From: Stenotrophomonas sp. Iso1
GTDB lineage: Bacteria > Pseudomonadota > Gammaproteobacteria > Xanthomonadales > Xanthomonadaceae
Length of the DNA: 64,000 bases
NCBI RefSeq assembly: GCF_027497995.1
Contig: NZ_JAODBT010000002.1
Span: 248,001 to 312,000 of the forward strand
Direction: 5' to 3'
The position numbers were made by a program, and so were the translations under genes. Positions 1 through 8,055 of the stretch are shown one piece after another. The notes beneath the pieces are model-generated. The model made no database searches, was not told the DNA's origin, and saw only the letters and a program-made list of their open reading frames with translations. Each line of letters opens with the position of its first letter. The stretch's first letter is position 1.

Positions 1-576
1 TCGGCCTATTCGCTCAATCGCAGTCTTGGCCACATGCGCCAGCAGCGCGATGAAATGCGCCAACTGGCCGATACCGACATGTTGACTGGCCTGCCCAATC
101 GTCGCGCCGGCCTGCGCCAACTGGAGCAGTACCTGCTGGAAACGCGGTTGAACGGGCAGCCATTGTCGATTGGTTTCCTGGATATCGATCTGTTCAAGCA
201 GATCAACGACCGCTACGGCCACGATGTGGGCGACCAGGTGTTGGTGTCGGTGGCACGCACGCTGGAATCGGGCGTGCGCAATCGCAGCGATGTGATCCGC
301 ATGGGCGGTGAGGAATTCCTGATCCTGCTGCCCGGCAACAGTGCCGATGTCGCCCTGCCAAGGCTGGAGCAGCTGCGTGAGCGGGTGAGCCAGCAGGTCG
401 GCGGGCTGGACCACGATGGCCTCACCGTCACTTCCAGTATTGGTCTGGCCGAACTGGGCCCGGATGACAACGACGTGGCCGCGCTGCTGCGCCGTGCCGA
501 CAATGCCATGTACCGGGCAAAGCGCAGTGGGCGCAACCGCGTGGTGGATGCGCGCGACACGCCACTGGCCGACTGA
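1..576 (+). CDS. Diguanylate cyclase (GGDEF domain), 5' end outside window
   Basis: The reading frame is open from base 1, so the N-terminus lies left of the window. What is visible is a short helical linker followed by a complete GGDEF domain, starting at the DxLTGLPNRR signature and including a GGEEF active-site loop, so synthesis of cyclic di-GMP from two GTP is expected. Aligned from the GG pair, the inhibitory-site position that is normally RxxD reads RxxS (the Asp is shifted by one), so product inhibition may be weakened. The sensory part cannot be seen. A pseudouridine synthase gene follows 48 bases later on the same strand. Confidence 0.9.
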   Translation, partial: SAYSLNRSLGHMRQQRDEMRQLADTDMLTGLPNRRAGLRQLEQYLLETRLNGQPLSIGFLDIDLFKQINDRYGHDVGDQVLVSVARTLESGVRNRSDVIRMGGEEFLILLPGNSADVALPRLEQLRERVSQQVGGLDHDGLTVTSSIGLAELGPDDNDVAALLRRADNAMYRAKRSGRNRVVDARDTPLAD

Positions 577-589
577 ACACGCCGCGCGC

Positions 590-618
590 TGTTCGGGCCG
601 GTGGCGATGGCGGATAAT
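590..618 (+). promoter_or_regulatory. Candidate promoter giving a leaderless rluF-like transcript
   Basis: GATAAT at 613-618 lies six bases before the ATG at 625, with a weak -35 candidate (TGTTCG, 590-595) at a 17-base spacing. Transcription would then begin at or next to the ATG. No Shine-Dalgarno sequence is visible upstream of that ATG. The same arrangement recurs before map and before the asnB leader frame. Confidence 0.4.
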
Positions 619-624
619 CCGCCG

Positions 625-1347
625 ATGACAATTCGACTCAACAAGCACATTGCCGAAACCGGCTTCTGTTCCCGCCGCGAGGCCGATCGGCTGATCGGCG
701 AACGCCGCGTCACCGTCAACGGCATTGCCGCCGGCACCGGCGCGGTGGTGGGTGAGGGGGATGAAGTTCGTGTGGACGGCCAGCCGCTGCGCGCGCGCGC
801 GGTCCAGAAGAGCACCGGCCGCAAGCACGTCTACATCGTTCTGAACAAGCCGGTGGGCGTCACCTGCACCACCGAAAGCGCGGTTAAAGGCAACATCGTC
901 GATTTCGTCGGCCATGAGCAGCGCATCTTCCCGATCGGCCGCCTGGACAAGGAATCCGAAGGGCTGATCCTGATGACCAGCAATGGTGACATCGTCAATC
1001 AGATCCTGCGCGCCGAAAATGGCCACCAGAAGGAATACCTGGTAGCCGTGAACAAGCCGGTGACCGATGAATTCCTGCGTGGCATGGCCCGTGGCGTGCG
1101 CATCCACAACCAGATGACCTTGCCGTGCCGCACCTCGCGCATCGCCAAGTTCGGTTTCCGCATCATTCTGGAGCAGGGCTTGAACCGGCAGATCCGCATG
1201 ATGGCGAGCGAGTTCGGTTTCCGCGTCACCCAGCTGCGCCGTGTGCGCATCGACAACGTCAAGATCGGCGCCCTCAAGCCCGGCCAGTGGCGCAACCTCT
1301 CCGAGCAAGAGCTGCGCGGCCTGCTGCCGCAACAGCGCGAGTGGTGA
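625..1347 (+). CDS. rluF: 23S rRNA pseudouridine synthase, RluF/RsuA-type
   Basis: Isomerises uridine to pseudouridine in rRNA. The 240-residue protein has an N-terminal S4 RNA-binding domain (about residues 1-50, with the CSRREAD motif) and a catalytic domain whose GRLDKESEG motif places the nucleophilic Asp at about residue 108. The length and the N-terminus resemble RluF (large-subunit U2604) more than RsuA, but specificity is inferred. GTG at 601 and ATG at 607 are also in frame. ATG 625 is chosen because family members begin right at the S4 domain and a -10-like hexamer sits at the spacing expected for a leaderless message. Confidence 0.85.
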   Translation: MTIRLNKHIAETGFCSRREADRLIGERRVTVNGIAAGTGAVVGEGDEVRVDGQPLRARAVQKSTGRKHVYIVLNKPVGVTCTTESAVKGNIVDFVGHEQRIFPIGRLDKESEGLILMTSNGDIVNQILRAENGHQKEYLVAVNKPVTDEFLRGMARGVRIHNQMTLPCRTSRIAKFGFRIILEQGLNRQIRMMASEFGFRVTQLRRVRIDNVKIGALKPGQWRNLSEQELRGLLPQQREW

Positions 1348-1436
1348 AGTGTGACCGCCTCACCGCGCCTTGCGCGCGGTGCGGCTAGACTCTCCCGCGT
1401 TCAGAAGGTGCCCTTTGCCAGAGCCGGGAGCTGCGC

Positions 1437-2501
1437 ATGATCAAACCCTCGATGCCGGCCAATGAAGCCGAGCGGTTGGCTGCTCTGCAGCGCTATCGCA
1501 TCCTCGATACCGACCGCGAGCAGGGGTTTGACGACCTGGTGACCATTGCCCGCGCCCTGTGTGGCACGCGGATGGGTGCGGTAACGCTGATTGATCGTGA
1601 CCGCCAATGGTTCAAGGCGTTGCAGGGCCTGGAGGGCGTGCAGACGCCACGTGATGAAGCATTCTGCGCCCACACCATCCTGCAGCCGTTGCAGCTGACG
1701 GTGGTGGAGGACACGCTCCAGGACACGCGCTTTGCCGGTAATCCTTCGGTGTTGGGGGAACCCCACATTCGTTTCTATGCAGGTGCGCCGCTGCTGAGCA
1801 GCGATGGCTATGCATTGGGCTCGCTGTGCGTGTTCGACTCAACCCCCGGCGTGCTGGGCGGGCAACAGGCTGAAGCACTGCAGGCCTTGTCGCGACAGGT
1901 CGGCAAACTGCTGGAAATGCGTGTGCTGCGGCAGCAGATCGAGCACCACCGGGCTGAGCACGATTGGTACGAGGCGCACTTGGCCCAGTACTACCAGCAG
2001 CTTGAGCAGCTGAACACGGAACTGTCCGAACAGACCCGCACCGACCCACTGACCGGGTTGCCGAACCGGCGCGCGCTGGCAGCGGCATTGTCTGAAGCGA
2101 TCGAGCGCGGCACGGCGGTCACCCCAGCAGTTGCCATCGTCGATATCGACCACTTCAAGATGGTCAACGACATCCACGGGCATGACGAGGGTGACCGTGT
2201 GCTCACCGAGTTGGCCAGTGCCTTGCGCTCCCAGTTCGCTGGGCGTGGCATGGCCGCACGCTATGGCGGCGAGGAGTTCGTGATCCTGATGCCGGAAACC
2301 CCGATGCAGCAGGCCGAGCTGCAATGCCAGTACCTGCGCGAATCGGTGAGCATGCTGCCGGTCGGTCTGCCGATCACCGTGAGCATTGGTCTGGCCACGC
2401 ACCGTCCGGGTGAGACACCGCAGGACACCCTGCGTCGCGCCGATGCGGCGCTCTATCAAGCCAAACACCAGGGCCGCGACCGGGTGATCGTGGCCGACTG
2501 A
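1437..2501 (+). CDS. GAF-GGDEF diguanylate cyclase
   Basis: A 354-residue soluble protein with no signal peptide or membrane segment. Residues about 15-160 look like a GAF small-molecule/redox sensor domain (including a DRDRQWFK stretch and the CAHTIL segment typical of GAF-GGDEF proteins). A helical coiled-coil linker follows at about 165-200, then a complete GGDEF domain with TDPLTGLPNRR and RYGGEEF. The inhibitory RxxD motif is absent, so allosteric product inhibition is not expected. It probably makes cyclic di-GMP in response to a cytoplasmic signal. It is a separate transcription unit from the upstream synthase gene. Confidence 0.9.
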   Translation: MIKPSMPANEAERLAALQRYRILDTDREQGFDDLVTIARALCGTRMGAVTLIDRDRQWFKALQGLEGVQTPRDEAFCAHTILQPLQLTVVEDTLQDTRFAGNPSVLGEPHIRFYAGAPLLSSDGYALGSLCVFDSTPGVLGGQQAEALQALSRQVGKLLEMRVLRQQIEHHRAEHDWYEAHLAQYYQQLEQLNTELSEQTRTDPLTGLPNRRALAAALSEAIERGTAVTPAVAIVDIDHFKMVNDIHGHDEGDRVLTELASALRSQFAGRGMAARYGGEEFVILMPETPMQQAELQCQYLRESVSMLPVGLPITVSIGLATHRPGETPQDTLRRADAALYQAKHQGRDRVIVAD

Positions 2502-2581
2502 CCCTCGGCGTGAGGGTGTCTCGGTCGCTGCGATCAGGCTCTGCCACGCTGCGGAGATTCCCCGCGTGTTGAGAGACTCCG

Positions 2582-3742
2582 ATGCTGCAGACCCTGGCGG
2601 TTGCCAACTATCGCTCGTTGCATGCGTTGGTCGTGCCGATGACCCGCTTGAATCTGGTCACCGGAGACAACGGCAGCGGCAAATCCAATCTTTATCGCGC
2701 GTTGCGCCTGTTGGCACAGACCGCAGGCAATGGCGTGGCCAATGCCTTGGCCGGCGAGGGCGGGTTGGAGTCGGCATTGTGGGCCGGTCCGGAGCAGATC
2801 AGCCGACGTATGGTCACCGGCGAGGTGCCGGTGCAGGGCACTGCACGCACCACGCCGGTATCGCTGCGGCTGGGCTTTGCCGCCGAGGATTTCGGTTACG
2901 CGATTGATTTGGGTTTGCCGGTGCCCAGTAGGTCGATGTTCGACCGTGATCCGCAGATCAAATGCGAAAGCCTCTGGGCGGGACCATTTCTGCGGGCCAG
3001 CAATGTGCTGGTCGAACGCCGTGGCAGCGTGGTGCGGCGGCGCGTTGGGCGGGGTTGGGAAGTGGTTGAAGAACACTTGTCATCGTTCGACAGTGTGTTC
3101 GGCCAGTTGTCCGACTCGCAGCGCATGCCCGAAGTGCTGGCGCTACGCGAGTACATCCGGCGCTGGCGGTTTCATGATCACTTCCGTTCGGACGGTGCCG
3201 CGCCCGCCCGGCAACCCTGCATGGCCATTCGCACTCCGGTACTTAGCGACGACGGCCACGACCTCGCCGCCGCTTGGCAGACCATCCTCGAGATCGGCGA
3301 TGACGTCGGGCTGCGGAGTTCACTGGACGATGCGTTTCCCGGCGCGCAGGTAATGATCGAAGGCTGGGACGGGCGGTTGTCGTTGAAGTTCCAGCAGCCG
3401 GGTTTGTTGCGCCCGCTGGCGGCCAGCGAGCTCTCCGATGGCACGCTGCGCTACCTGCTGTTGATCGCAGCCCTGTACACGCCACGCCCGCCGCCGCTGA
3501 TGGTGCTCAACGAGCCGGAAACCAGCCTGCATCCGGACCTGTTGCCGGCATTGGCGCGCCTGATCATCAAGGCTTCCGAACGCAGCCAGTTGTGGGTGGT
3601 GTCGCATGCGTCGCGGCTGATCGCCGCGTTGCAGGAGGACCCCGCCTGCAACGCGATCCGCCTGCACAAAGAGTTCAGCCAGACCCGCGTGTGGGGCGTG
3701 GGCAATCTTGAAGCGCCTGCCTGGTATTGGCCGCAACGCTGA
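2582..3742 (+). CDS. AAA family ATPase (SMC/RecF-like, AAA_21)
   Basis: A 386-residue P-loop ATPase. The Walker A motif GDNGSGKS is at residues 28-35, right after an N-terminal strand of the RecF/SMC type (ANYRSL). A Walker B-like LMVLNEPETSLHP lies at about 306, followed by an H-loop-like SHASR. This is the single-chain 'AAA_21' type of predicted ATPase found across proteobacteria. Some relatives belong to two-gene defence systems, but no nuclease or partner gene adjoins this one, so a role in DNA metabolism or defence cannot be assigned. The stop codon abuts the convergent EamA gene with no gap. GAGAG lies about 10 bases before the ATG. Confidence 0.8.
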   Translation: MLQTLAVANYRSLHALVVPMTRLNLVTGDNGSGKSNLYRALRLLAQTAGNGVANALAGEGGLESALWAGPEQISRRMVTGEVPVQGTARTTPVSLRLGFAAEDFGYAIDLGLPVPSRSMFDRDPQIKCESLWAGPFLRASNVLVERRGSVVRRRVGRGWEVVEEHLSSFDSVFGQLSDSQRMPEVLALREYIRRWRFHDHFRSDGAAPARQPCMAIRTPVLSDDGHDLAAAWQTILEIGDDVGLRSSLDDAFPGAQVMIEGWDGRLSLKFQQPGLLRPLAASELSDGTLRYLLLIAALYTPRPPPLMVLNEPETSLHPDLLPALARLIIKASERSQLWVVSHASRLIAALQEDPACNAIRLHKEFSQTRVWGVGNLEAPAWYWPQR

Positions 3743-4678
3743 TCAGTCGACCGGGGTGTTGCCGCGGTGGGCGACCACGGCTGCCGGTCGACGGCGGTTG
3801 AGCAATGGGTGCAGGAACACGCCACCAAGAATGATGGCCACGCCCAGATAGAACTGCGGCGTCAGCTCATGTTGCTCGCTCAGGAACAGCGCGGCCAGCA
3901 CGATGGCGTAGACCGGCTCCAGGTTGGTCACCAACTGCACGGTGTAGGCGCTGAGGTGACGCAGGGCGACCAGCGCCAGGGCGAACGGCAGCAACGTGCA
4001 CAGGCCGGACAGCACCAGCAGCAAGGCACCATCATGCAGGTTGGGCAGCACCCACAGGTCGCTTGCCAGGGCAGGCAGCAAAAACGGCAATGCCGGTGCC
4101 AGCAGCGTCAGGGTGAGCGTGCCGGCACCCAATTCCAGCGCGGTGACGGTCAATGGATCGGCATGGCTGACCAGACGTTTGTTGAGCGAGCCGAACAGCG
4201 CAACCAGCAAGGCGGACGCTGCGCCCACCGCCACGCCCAGGCGCATGCCATCGGGTACGCCGCCGACCACCAAGGCCACGCCCGGCAGCACCACGATGGC
4301 CAAAGCCAGCTCCTTCATCTGGAATGGACGGCGCGCGATCCACGGCTCGATGACCGAGGTGAATACCGGTGCCAACGCAATGCACGTGGCAGCGACCGAA
4401 GCGTTTGCCAGCTTCACCGAGCCGTAGAACGTGAGCCAGTGCAGCGCCACCAGCGCGCCGACGCCGGCATAGCCCAGCGCCAGCCGTGGCGTGAGCGCTG
4501 AAAGCCCGCGCCAGACGCGCGGCAACAACGCCAGCATCACCACCACCAGCAGCATGCGCCACCACACCAGCGGCAAGGCGGGCAGGGTGATGAGTTTGCC
4601 GAGGATGGCGGTTATGCCCCACAGCAGGACACAGAAATGAATTTGCAGGAGCGCTTTGCGCGTATCAGGGTTCGACAT
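3743..4678 (-). CDS. EamA/DMT-superfamily inner-membrane transporter
   Basis: The 311-residue protein is almost entirely hydrophobic and shows the two tandem EamA repeats (about 10 transmembrane helices) of drug/metabolite exporters. The start was set at the ATG at 4678, giving MSNPDTRK before the first helix. The frame is open further upstream, but that part overlaps the next gene and has no membrane character. Substrate unknown; relatives export amino acids or other metabolites. The gene is convergent with the AAA ATPase and lies downstream of a DUF72 gene on the same strand, with a 46-base gap. Confidence 0.85.
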   Translation of the reverse strand: MSNPDTRKALLQIHFCVLLWGITAILGKLITLPALPLVWWRMLLVVVMLALLPRVWRGLSALTPRLALGYAGVGALVALHWLTFYGSVKLANASVAATCIALAPVFTSVIEPWIARRPFQMKELALAIVVLPGVALVVGGVPDGMRLGVAVGAASALLVALFGSLNKRLVSHADPLTVTALELGAGTLTLTLLAPALPFLLPALASDLWVLPNLHDGALLLVLSGLCTLLPFALALVALRHLSAYTVQLVTNLEPVYAIVLAALFLSEQHELTPQFYLGVAIILGGVFLHPLLNRRRPAAVVAHRGNTPVD

Positions 4679-4724
4679 GCGGGAATTGTCGCCGAAGTGC
4701 CTGTTTATCGCCGCGCAAATCGCT

Positions 4725-5522
4725 TCAGGTTTGCTCCCAAAGACGCCGCAGTTCCCCCGCTGCAGCGGGGTTGCGGTGCTTGGCGGCGCTGATGAAGTAA
4801 ATGAATACTTCGCGTGGTGTTTCAGCGGCCGCAATTGGGGCGACATGCGGCAGATCCTGCGGATCCTGCCCGTTACGCCACGCGTGTGCGCGTTGATTCC
4901 ATTGCGCCAGTTCGGGCAGCGGATAGCCGGTGTGGTATTCGTCGCGGCTGCGCATCAGCCGTGCGTAGACGAAGTCGCTGCACAGGTCGGCAGCATTGGG
5001 ATGGTCCGGCGAATCGGTGTAGACCAGGGCCACGTTGTGCTGGCGTGCGAGTGCGACGGTCTGGGCGTCGAGGAAGGCCGGGTCACGGATTTCCAGCGCA
5101 TGCCGTTGGCGACGGCCGTTTACCCGCGCAGGCAGCAGCGCCAGGAACGCGGCGACATCGTCGCGGTCCAGGGTACGTCCGGCCTCGAACTGCCACACCA
5201 GTGGCCCGAGTCGGTCGCCCAGATGGCTGATGCCGTCGATGAAGTCGTCGATCTGCGCGCCAGTGCCGGCGAGCCTGCGCGCAGTGACGATGCGCTTGGG
5301 CGCCTTGGCCGAGAACACAAAGCCCTCCGGCGTTGCATCGCGCCAGCCGGCGTACACCGCTGGCTTCTGTGCGCCGTAGTAGGTGCCGTTGATCTCGATG
5401 CTGGTCAACTGGCGGCTGGCGAATTCAAGCTCGCGGCGTTGCACCAAGCCGGTGGGATAAAACATGCCGCCGCGCCACGGCGCGTAGACCCAGCCGCCGA
5501 TGCCGACGTGGATGCCGGGCAT
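4725..5522 (-). CDS. DUF72 (YecE-like) protein
   Basis: A 265-residue DUF72 protein, a TIM-barrel-like family of unknown biochemical activity. It starts with the typical IHVGIGGWVYAPWRG segment and contains the EINGTYYG and FSAKAPKRIV motifs of the family. The start at 5522 is preferred. The frame is open about 80 codons further upstream, but that stretch covers a palindromic intergenic repeat and reads as low-quality protein. Probably co-transcribed with the transporter gene downstream. No function is proposed. Confidence 0.85.
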   Translation of the reverse strand: MPGIHVGIGGWVYAPWRGGMFYPTGLVQRRELEFASRQLTSIEINGTYYGAQKPAVYAGWRDATPEGFVFSAKAPKRIVTARRLAGTGAQIDDFIDGISHLGDRLGPLVWQFEAGRTLDRDDVAAFLALLPARVNGRRQRHALEIRDPAFLDAQTVALARQHNVALVYTDSPDHPNAADLCSDFVYARLMRSRDEYHTGYPLPELAQWNQRAHAWRNGQDPQDLPHVAPIAAAETPREVFIYFISAAKHRNPAAAGELRRLWEQT

Positions 5523-5567
5523 GGTGGGGACGGGGGCGAACAGATCGTTCAAGGCAGGGCCTGCAGG

Positions 5568-5655
5568 TGTAGGAGCGGCCTTGGCCGCGATGTCGGCAAT
5601 GTACCTGTGTCGAGCTTCGCTGGGAGCAGCGGTCGTTGCGAAAATCGCGGTCGTA
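5568..5655. repeat. REP-like GTAGGAGCGG intergenic repeat
   Basis: Begins with GTAGGAGCGGCCTTGGCCGC, which folds as a short hairpin (gcggcc/ggccgc). A related degenerate copy (GGGAGCAGCGGTCG ... ATCGCGG) follows at about 5620-5651. A similar start (GTAGGAGCGGGCCG) recurs at 15870. Such GTAGGAGCGG palindromes are widespread between genes in Xanthomonas, Stenotrophomonas and Pseudomonas. They lie upstream of the DUF72 start. Confidence 0.6.
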
Positions 5656-5780
5656 CCGCACGCACTTTGCTGGCGCAGCGGATTGAATAGCGCCCGCGCA
5701 TGTGGCGCGCATCGGGGCTCAGGTTGCCCAGACTGAAATTTCGGCCATGACGCGGCCCGTCGCATTGACGGCCGCGCCGC

Positions 5781-6224
5781 TTACGCCGTTTCTGCTGAAG
5801 CCGGCTCTTTCCACGGGTCGTAGGTGCCAAACCACCACAGGTGCCCTTCGACATCTCGGCAGGCATAGCCACGGCCGCCATAGTGCTGGTCGGCGATGTC
5901 CATGATGATCTCCGCGCCGGCAGCCTTGGCCTGTGCGTAATGGGCATCGGCATCGCTGACGATCACGCAGGCGCTCTGTGTTTCCTGCCCACCCACTTCG
6001 TCAGGTTGGATCATGTTGTTGCCCCATTCGCCGGGCGTCACTGAGCTGAGCATCACCATGCCGCTGCCGAACACCAGCTGTGCATGCTGGACGACATCGC
6101 CTTGCTGGTACACCGCGTGCCGCTGAAAGCCGAACGCCTTGCACAGCCAGTCAATGGCGGCCGGGGCGTCGCGATAGCGCAGGCAGGGAATGATGGTGGC
6201 GGTCGTGCGTGCGGCGAGGTCCAT
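5781..6224 (-). CDS. VOC (glyoxalase/bleomycin-resistance fold) protein
   Basis: A 147-residue VOC-superfamily protein of the PhnB-like type, with the IIPCLRYRDAPAAIDWL start, a central HAQLVFGSGMVML strand and a C-terminal GRGYACRDVEGHLW motif characteristic of the fold. Members are metal-dependent lyases, isomerases or binding proteins. No substrate can be assigned. It is divergent from the serine hydrolase at 6333, with about 108 bases between them. Confidence 0.85.
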   Translation of the reverse strand: MDLAARTTATIIPCLRYRDAPAAIDWLCKAFGFQRHAVYQQGDVVQHAQLVFGSGMVMLSSVTPGEWGNNMIQPDEVGGQETQSACVIVSDADAHYAQAKAAGAEIIMDIADQHYGGRGYACRDVEGHLWWFGTYDPWKEPASAETA

Positions 6225-6332
6225 GGTGGTGCTCCGGCAAGTGCGCAGGAGGCGAGGGTGTACGTGGCCGCGTTACCATCGCGAGAAGGCTGGCCCGGGC
6301 ATGGGCGGGCATCGATCCAATGGGAGAGTGCA

Positions 6333-7913
6333 TTGAACAAATGGTTTGGGGGCGGGCTGGTGCTCGCGATGGGCGTAGTGGCACCAATGGCCAATGCGCA
6401 GGAGGCTGCAGTGCCTACGGAATTGCAGCAGTTGGATGCCACGGTTGAACGGGTACGTCAGCAGTTCGATGTACCGGGCGTGGCAATTGCTGTGGTCAAG
6501 GACGGCAAAGTGGTGCTGGAGCGCGGCTGGGGCATTCGTGAATTGGGCAAGCCCGAACCGGTGCAAGCCGATACGCTGTTTGCCATCGCTTCCAACACCA
6601 AGGCGTTCACTGCCACATCGCTGAATCTGCTGGCCGAAGACGGCAAGCTGAAGATGGATGACCGGGTGATCGACCACCTGCCGTCGTTCCGCATGTCCGA
6701 CCCGTATGTCACCGGTGATATGCGTATACGCGACCTACTATCACACCGTAGCGGCCTCAGCCTGGGTGCTGGCGACCTGCTGTTCTGGCCGACCACCACC
6801 TACAGCAATGCCGATGTCGTGGCGCGTTTGGCGCAGGTGCCGCTGAAGAATGGGTTCCGCGACCGCTACGCCTACGACAACATTCTCTATGCAGTGGCCC
6901 AGCAGGTGATCGAGAAGGTGTCCGGGCAGTCGTTTGCCGACTTCCTGCAGCAACGCATTTTCGACAAGGTCGGCATGGCCGATACGCGCTACAACGCCGA
7001 TCATTTGAAGCCCGGTGACAAGGCTGCCATTGGCCACGCCAAGTTCGACTTCACCGATCTGCGCCCGGTGCCGCCACTGACCTGGTCCAACAATGCCGGT
7101 GCCGGTGGCATTTATTCCAGCGTGCATGACCTGGCCAAATGGATGAACGTGCAGCTGGCCGAGGGCAAGCTCGCCGATGGCACGCCGCTGTTCACCGAAA
7201 AAACCCAGCAGCAGATGTGGCAGATGCAGATTCCGCAGGTGGTGCCCAAGCCGTCGGTGCCGGAACTGGAAGCGGCGCGCCCGAACTTCGCCGGTTATGC
7301 CGAAGGTTGGAGCCTGAGCGATTACCGTGGGCAGAAGCTGGTTTGGCACACCGGCGGCTGGCCGGGCCAGGTGTCGCGCCTGACGCTGGTGCCGGGGCAG
7401 AACCTGGGTGTGGTGGTGCTGACCAATCAGGAATCCGGCGCTGCGTTCAACGCCATCACCATGAGCGTGCTCGACGCCATGCTCGGTGCGCAGGGCAATG
7501 ATTGGGTAGCCGCCTATGCGGCCAGCGTTGCCAAGGCGCAGGGTAATGCTGACGAAGGCTGGGCCAAGCATGAGGCCGCGCGTAATGCCAAGTCCAAACC
7601 GTCGCTGCCGCTGTCCGGCTATGCCGGCGCGTACCGTGATGCGTGGTACGGCGATGTGTTCGTGGAGCAGAAGGGCAACGCGCTGCGTCTGCGTTTCGGC
7701 GCCACGGCAGATCTGGTCGGCACTCTGGAGCACTGGCAGCACGACACCTTCATCGTGCGCTGGGATAACCGCTCGCTCAATGCCGACGCCTTCGTCAACT
7801 TCAGCCTGGACCCGGATGGCAAGGTGCGCGACGTGCGGATGCAGGCGGTGTCGTCGCTGACCGATTTCAGCTTCGACTTCCAAGACCTGCTGTTGAAGCC
7901 CAGGGCAGAGTGA
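6333..7913 (+). CDS. Secreted serine hydrolase, beta-lactamase/PBP class C fold
   Basis: The 526-residue precursor has a signal peptide (residues 1-22, ending ANA-QE), then a class C beta-lactamase-type domain with SNTK at 87-90 (S-x-x-K nucleophile motif), Y-D-N at 181-183 (Tyr-x-Asn) and HTGGWPG as the KTG-equivalent. A DUF3471-like C-terminal domain follows. It is expected to act in the periplasm as an esterase or peptidase on peptidoglycan-like or other amide/ester substrates; true beta-lactamase activity is not implied. The start is TTG at 6333, with GGGAGA at 6322-6327. The frame is open much further upstream without a signal peptide, so the upstream ATG is rejected. Confidence 0.85.
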   Translation: MNKWFGGGLVLAMGVVAPMANAQEAAVPTELQQLDATVERVRQQFDVPGVAIAVVKDGKVVLERGWGIRELGKPEPVQADTLFAIASNTKAFTATSLNLLAEDGKLKMDDRVIDHLPSFRMSDPYVTGDMRIRDLLSHRSGLSLGAGDLLFWPTTTYSNADVVARLAQVPLKNGFRDRYAYDNILYAVAQQVIEKVSGQSFADFLQQRIFDKVGMADTRYNADHLKPGDKAAIGHAKFDFTDLRPVPPLTWSNNAGAGGIYSSVHDLAKWMNVQLAEGKLADGTPLFTEKTQQQMWQMQIPQVVPKPSVPELEAARPNFAGYAEGWSLSDYRGQKLVWHTGGWPGQVSRLTLVPGQNLGVVVLTNQESGAAFNAITMSVLDAMLGAQGNDWVAAYAASVAKAQGNADEGWAKHEAARNAKSKPSLPLSGYAGAYRDAWYGDVFVEQKGNALRLRFGATADLVGTLEHWQHDTFIVRWDNRSLNADAFVNFSLDPDGKVRDVRMQAVSSLTDFSFDFQDLLLKPRAE

Positions 7914-7930
7914 TTTGTCCTTGGTGACGT

Positions 7931-7953
7931 CGCCCGGGTAAGCACAGCGCACC
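7931..7953. repeat. Half copy of a CCCGGGTAAGC palindromic repeat
   Basis: CGCCCGGGTAAGCACAGCGC and adjacent bases match one arm of the palindromic element at 22255-22352. It lies just after the serine hydrolase stop codon. Confidence 0.45.
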
Positions 7954-8004
7954 AGGAATGATCGCCAGCAGAACAGCACAACCCGGCGTAGACAGACACA
8001 ACAC

Positions 8005-8043
8005 AGGCCGCGATGGGACAATCGCGGCCTGTTCTGTTTTTTT
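8005..8043 (+). terminator. Rho-independent terminator
   Basis: Perfect 10-bp stem (aggccgcgat / atcgcggcct, 8005-8014 and 8021-8030) with a 6-base loop, followed after a few bases by seven T (8037-8043). It ends the serine hydrolase transcript and lies immediately before the ABC exporter gene. Confidence 0.85.
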
Positions 8044-8055
8044 CAGGCCGTGACG

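Noticed and set aside
2582..4678. AAA ATPase considered as part of a two-gene anti-phage system
   Set aside because: The neighbours are a diguanylate cyclase and a convergent EamA transporter; no nuclease, reverse transcriptase or toxin partner is present.
6333..7913. Serine hydrolase considered as a true beta-lactamase resistance gene
   Set aside because: The YxN is Y-D-N, KTG is replaced by HTG, and a DUF3471 tail is present; these fit a general esterase/peptidase of the class C fold.
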